Of a DNA stretch of 7,914 nt, positions 6,983 to 7,914 are shown piece after piece (the first letter of the stretch is position 1; each line of letters begins with the position of its first letter). The stretch comes from a bacterium (GTDB lineage Bacteria > Patescibacteriota > Patescibacteriia > Patescibacteriales > JAGXOH01), in the NCBI GenBank assembly GCA_021106995.1, contig JAIOTG010000080.1, forward strand, positions 1-7,914, given 5' to 3'. Position numbers and translations under genes: made by a program. Below the pieces are notes generated by a model that searched no databases, was not told where the DNA came from, and worked only from the letters and a program-made list of their open reading frames with translations.

Positions 6983-7914
6983 TTATTTGGAGAAATAAAC
7001 ATCATCTTCATCTTCGTCATATTCGTCTTCATTATTCTTGTTTTCTTCACCGTTTTTTTCTTCCTCATCTTTCTTTATTTTTTCTTCATCATTATTATTG
7101 TAATTATTATTTTCCGACAAATTTTCTTCTTCATCCTCCTTATCTTCTTCGTCTTCCCTTTCCTCGTCTTCATCACCAAAATAACTATTAGGAGCTTCTG
7201 TTTCTTCACGATTATGAAGATTAACTCCGCTCACACCTTGATTTTCCAAGGAATTATAATCTTCAAAACTAACCAAAACTTCCCTAGGTTTAGATCCATT
7301 GCCAGGACCAATTACACCCGCCTCCTCAAGTTCATCTAAAAGACTAGCTGCTCGAGCATACCCTACCCTTAGCTTTCTCTGTAAAAAAGAAGCTGAAGCC
7401 TTGCCGTGTTTAATAATTATTTTTTTGGCGTCTTCATAATATTCATCTCTTTCATTGTTCCCTAAAAATCCAGGACTGGTCATACCTTCCACTTTTTGAC
7501 TCTCAGTAATATCATCTACATAATCAAAATCTCCGCTTCTTTCTTTAATATAATTAACAACTCTCTTAACCTCTGTGTCGCCAACAAAAACTCCCTGTAT
7601 TCTCTTTGGTTTTGAAATATTAGGACTTACAAAAAGCATATCTCCTTGACCCAAAAGCTTTTCCGCTCCTTGGGAATCTAAAATAGTTTTTGAATCAACC
7701 CCAGAAGCTACTGAAAAAGCTATTCTAGTTGGTATATTAGCTTTAATTAAGCCGGTAATAACATCTACGCTCGGTCTCTGAGTAGCTAAAACCAAATGAA
7801 TGCCAACAGCTCTGGCCATTTGGGTCAAACGAATTACTCCAGTCTCAATATCTCTAGCAGCAACAACCATTAAATCAGCCAACTCATCAACTACAAAAAT
7901 AATATATGGAATCT
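6983..7914 (-). CDS. ftsK: DNA translocase FtsK/SpoIIIE, C-terminal part (5' end outside the window)
   Basis: A hexameric ATP-driven pump that moves chromosomal DNA through the closing septum and activates XerCD resolution at dif. The visible 309 residues begin at the Walker B strand, IPYIIFVVDELADLM, so the frame continues past the window edge; the TTG codon at 7882 is not a start. The RecA-like motor continues through IHLVLATQRPSVDVITG (38-54), the IPTRIAFSVAS segment and GQGDMLF (88-94). A linker leads to the winged-helix gamma domain at about 156-214, with RKLRVGYARAASLLDELE as recognition region and the usual SKPREVLV end. The gamma domain normally reads polar chromosomal motifs such as KOPS/SRS and contacts XerD. 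Unusually, about 95 more residues follow; the last 75 (235-309) contain 37 Asp/Glu plus many Asn and form a disordered acidic tail. The Walker A motif and membrane domain lie outside the window. Family assignment is secure. Confidence 0.97.
   Translation of the reverse strand, partial: IPYIIFVVDELADLMVVAARDIETGVIRLTQMARAVGIHLVLATQRPSVDVITGLIKANIPTRIAFSVASGVDSKTILDSQGAEKLLGQGDMLFVSPNISKPKRIQGVFVGDTEVKRVVNYIKERSGDFDYVDDITESQKVEGMTSPGFLGNNERDEYYEDAKKIIIKHGKASASFLQRKLRVGYARAASLLDELEEAGVIGPGNGSKPREVLVSFEDYNSLENQGVSGVNLHNREETEAPNSYFGDEDEEREDEEDKEDEEENLSENNNYNNNDEEKIKKDEEEKNGEENKNNEDEYDEDEDDVYFSK

Noticed and set aside
6937..7191. Plus-strand frame of 84 codons rich in His, Leu and Phe
   Set aside because: It is the antisense of the acidic FtsK tail; GAA/GAT codons read backward give Phe/Leu/His-rich frames without stops. 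The FtsK frame is certain.
7880..7882. TTG as the start codon of a 299-aa FtsK-like protein
   Set aside because: The frame is open upstream to the window edge and encodes the Walker B strand IPYIIFVVDE, so the TTG is an internal Leu codon.
1..7914. CRISPR array, tRNA or rRNA gene, insertion sequence, or alternative genetic code
   Set aside because: No spaced direct repeats, cloverleaf-like segments, transposase motifs or inverted-repeat ends were seen, and the long frames read normally with TGA as a stop.

Overview
The window is AT-rich and gene-dense. It carries several small or orphan proteins, a four-gene minus-strand cluster, and pilin-like and calcium-loop modules of a kind I associate with Candidate Phyla Radiation (Patescibacteria) genomes, most likely the Parcubacteria group. 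This assignment rests on general protein style and a tentative DUF5663 resemblance; no rRNA or ribosomal protein is present to fix the taxonomy. The standard bacterial code fits: TGA ends the leftmost gene, and the long frames need no recoding.

Layout, right to left in the direction of most transcription. The right edge holds the C-terminal part of an FtsK/SpoIIIE DNA translocase (minus strand, truncated by the window edge) with an unusual acidic tail. A 195-bp AT-rich gap with a weak candidate promoter follows. Next comes a tightly spaced minus-strand cluster: a 556-aa lipoprotein with a pilin-like domain and two calcium-binding loops, a 104-aa DUF5663-like protein, a 59-aa charged microprotein, and a 1448-aa orphan protein with glycine-rich hydrophobic segments. 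Gaps are 36, 27 and 10 bp, so the four are probably one operon. It ends at a strong hairpin at the left.

At the far left, the 3' end of a plus-strand gene runs convergently into the same hairpin, which has T-tracts on both strands and should terminate both units. This fragment is clearly richer in GC than the rest and faintly resembles the end of an OmpA-like domain.

How the genes might work together is inference. The lipoprotein would sit on the outer face of the membrane and could display pilin-like and calcium-binding modules. The 1448-aa protein has no signal peptide and would be cytoplasmic or membrane-associated through its glycine-rich segments. Nothing in the sequence proves a joint function. 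The most novel material is the lipoprotein domain combination and the giant protein beside it.
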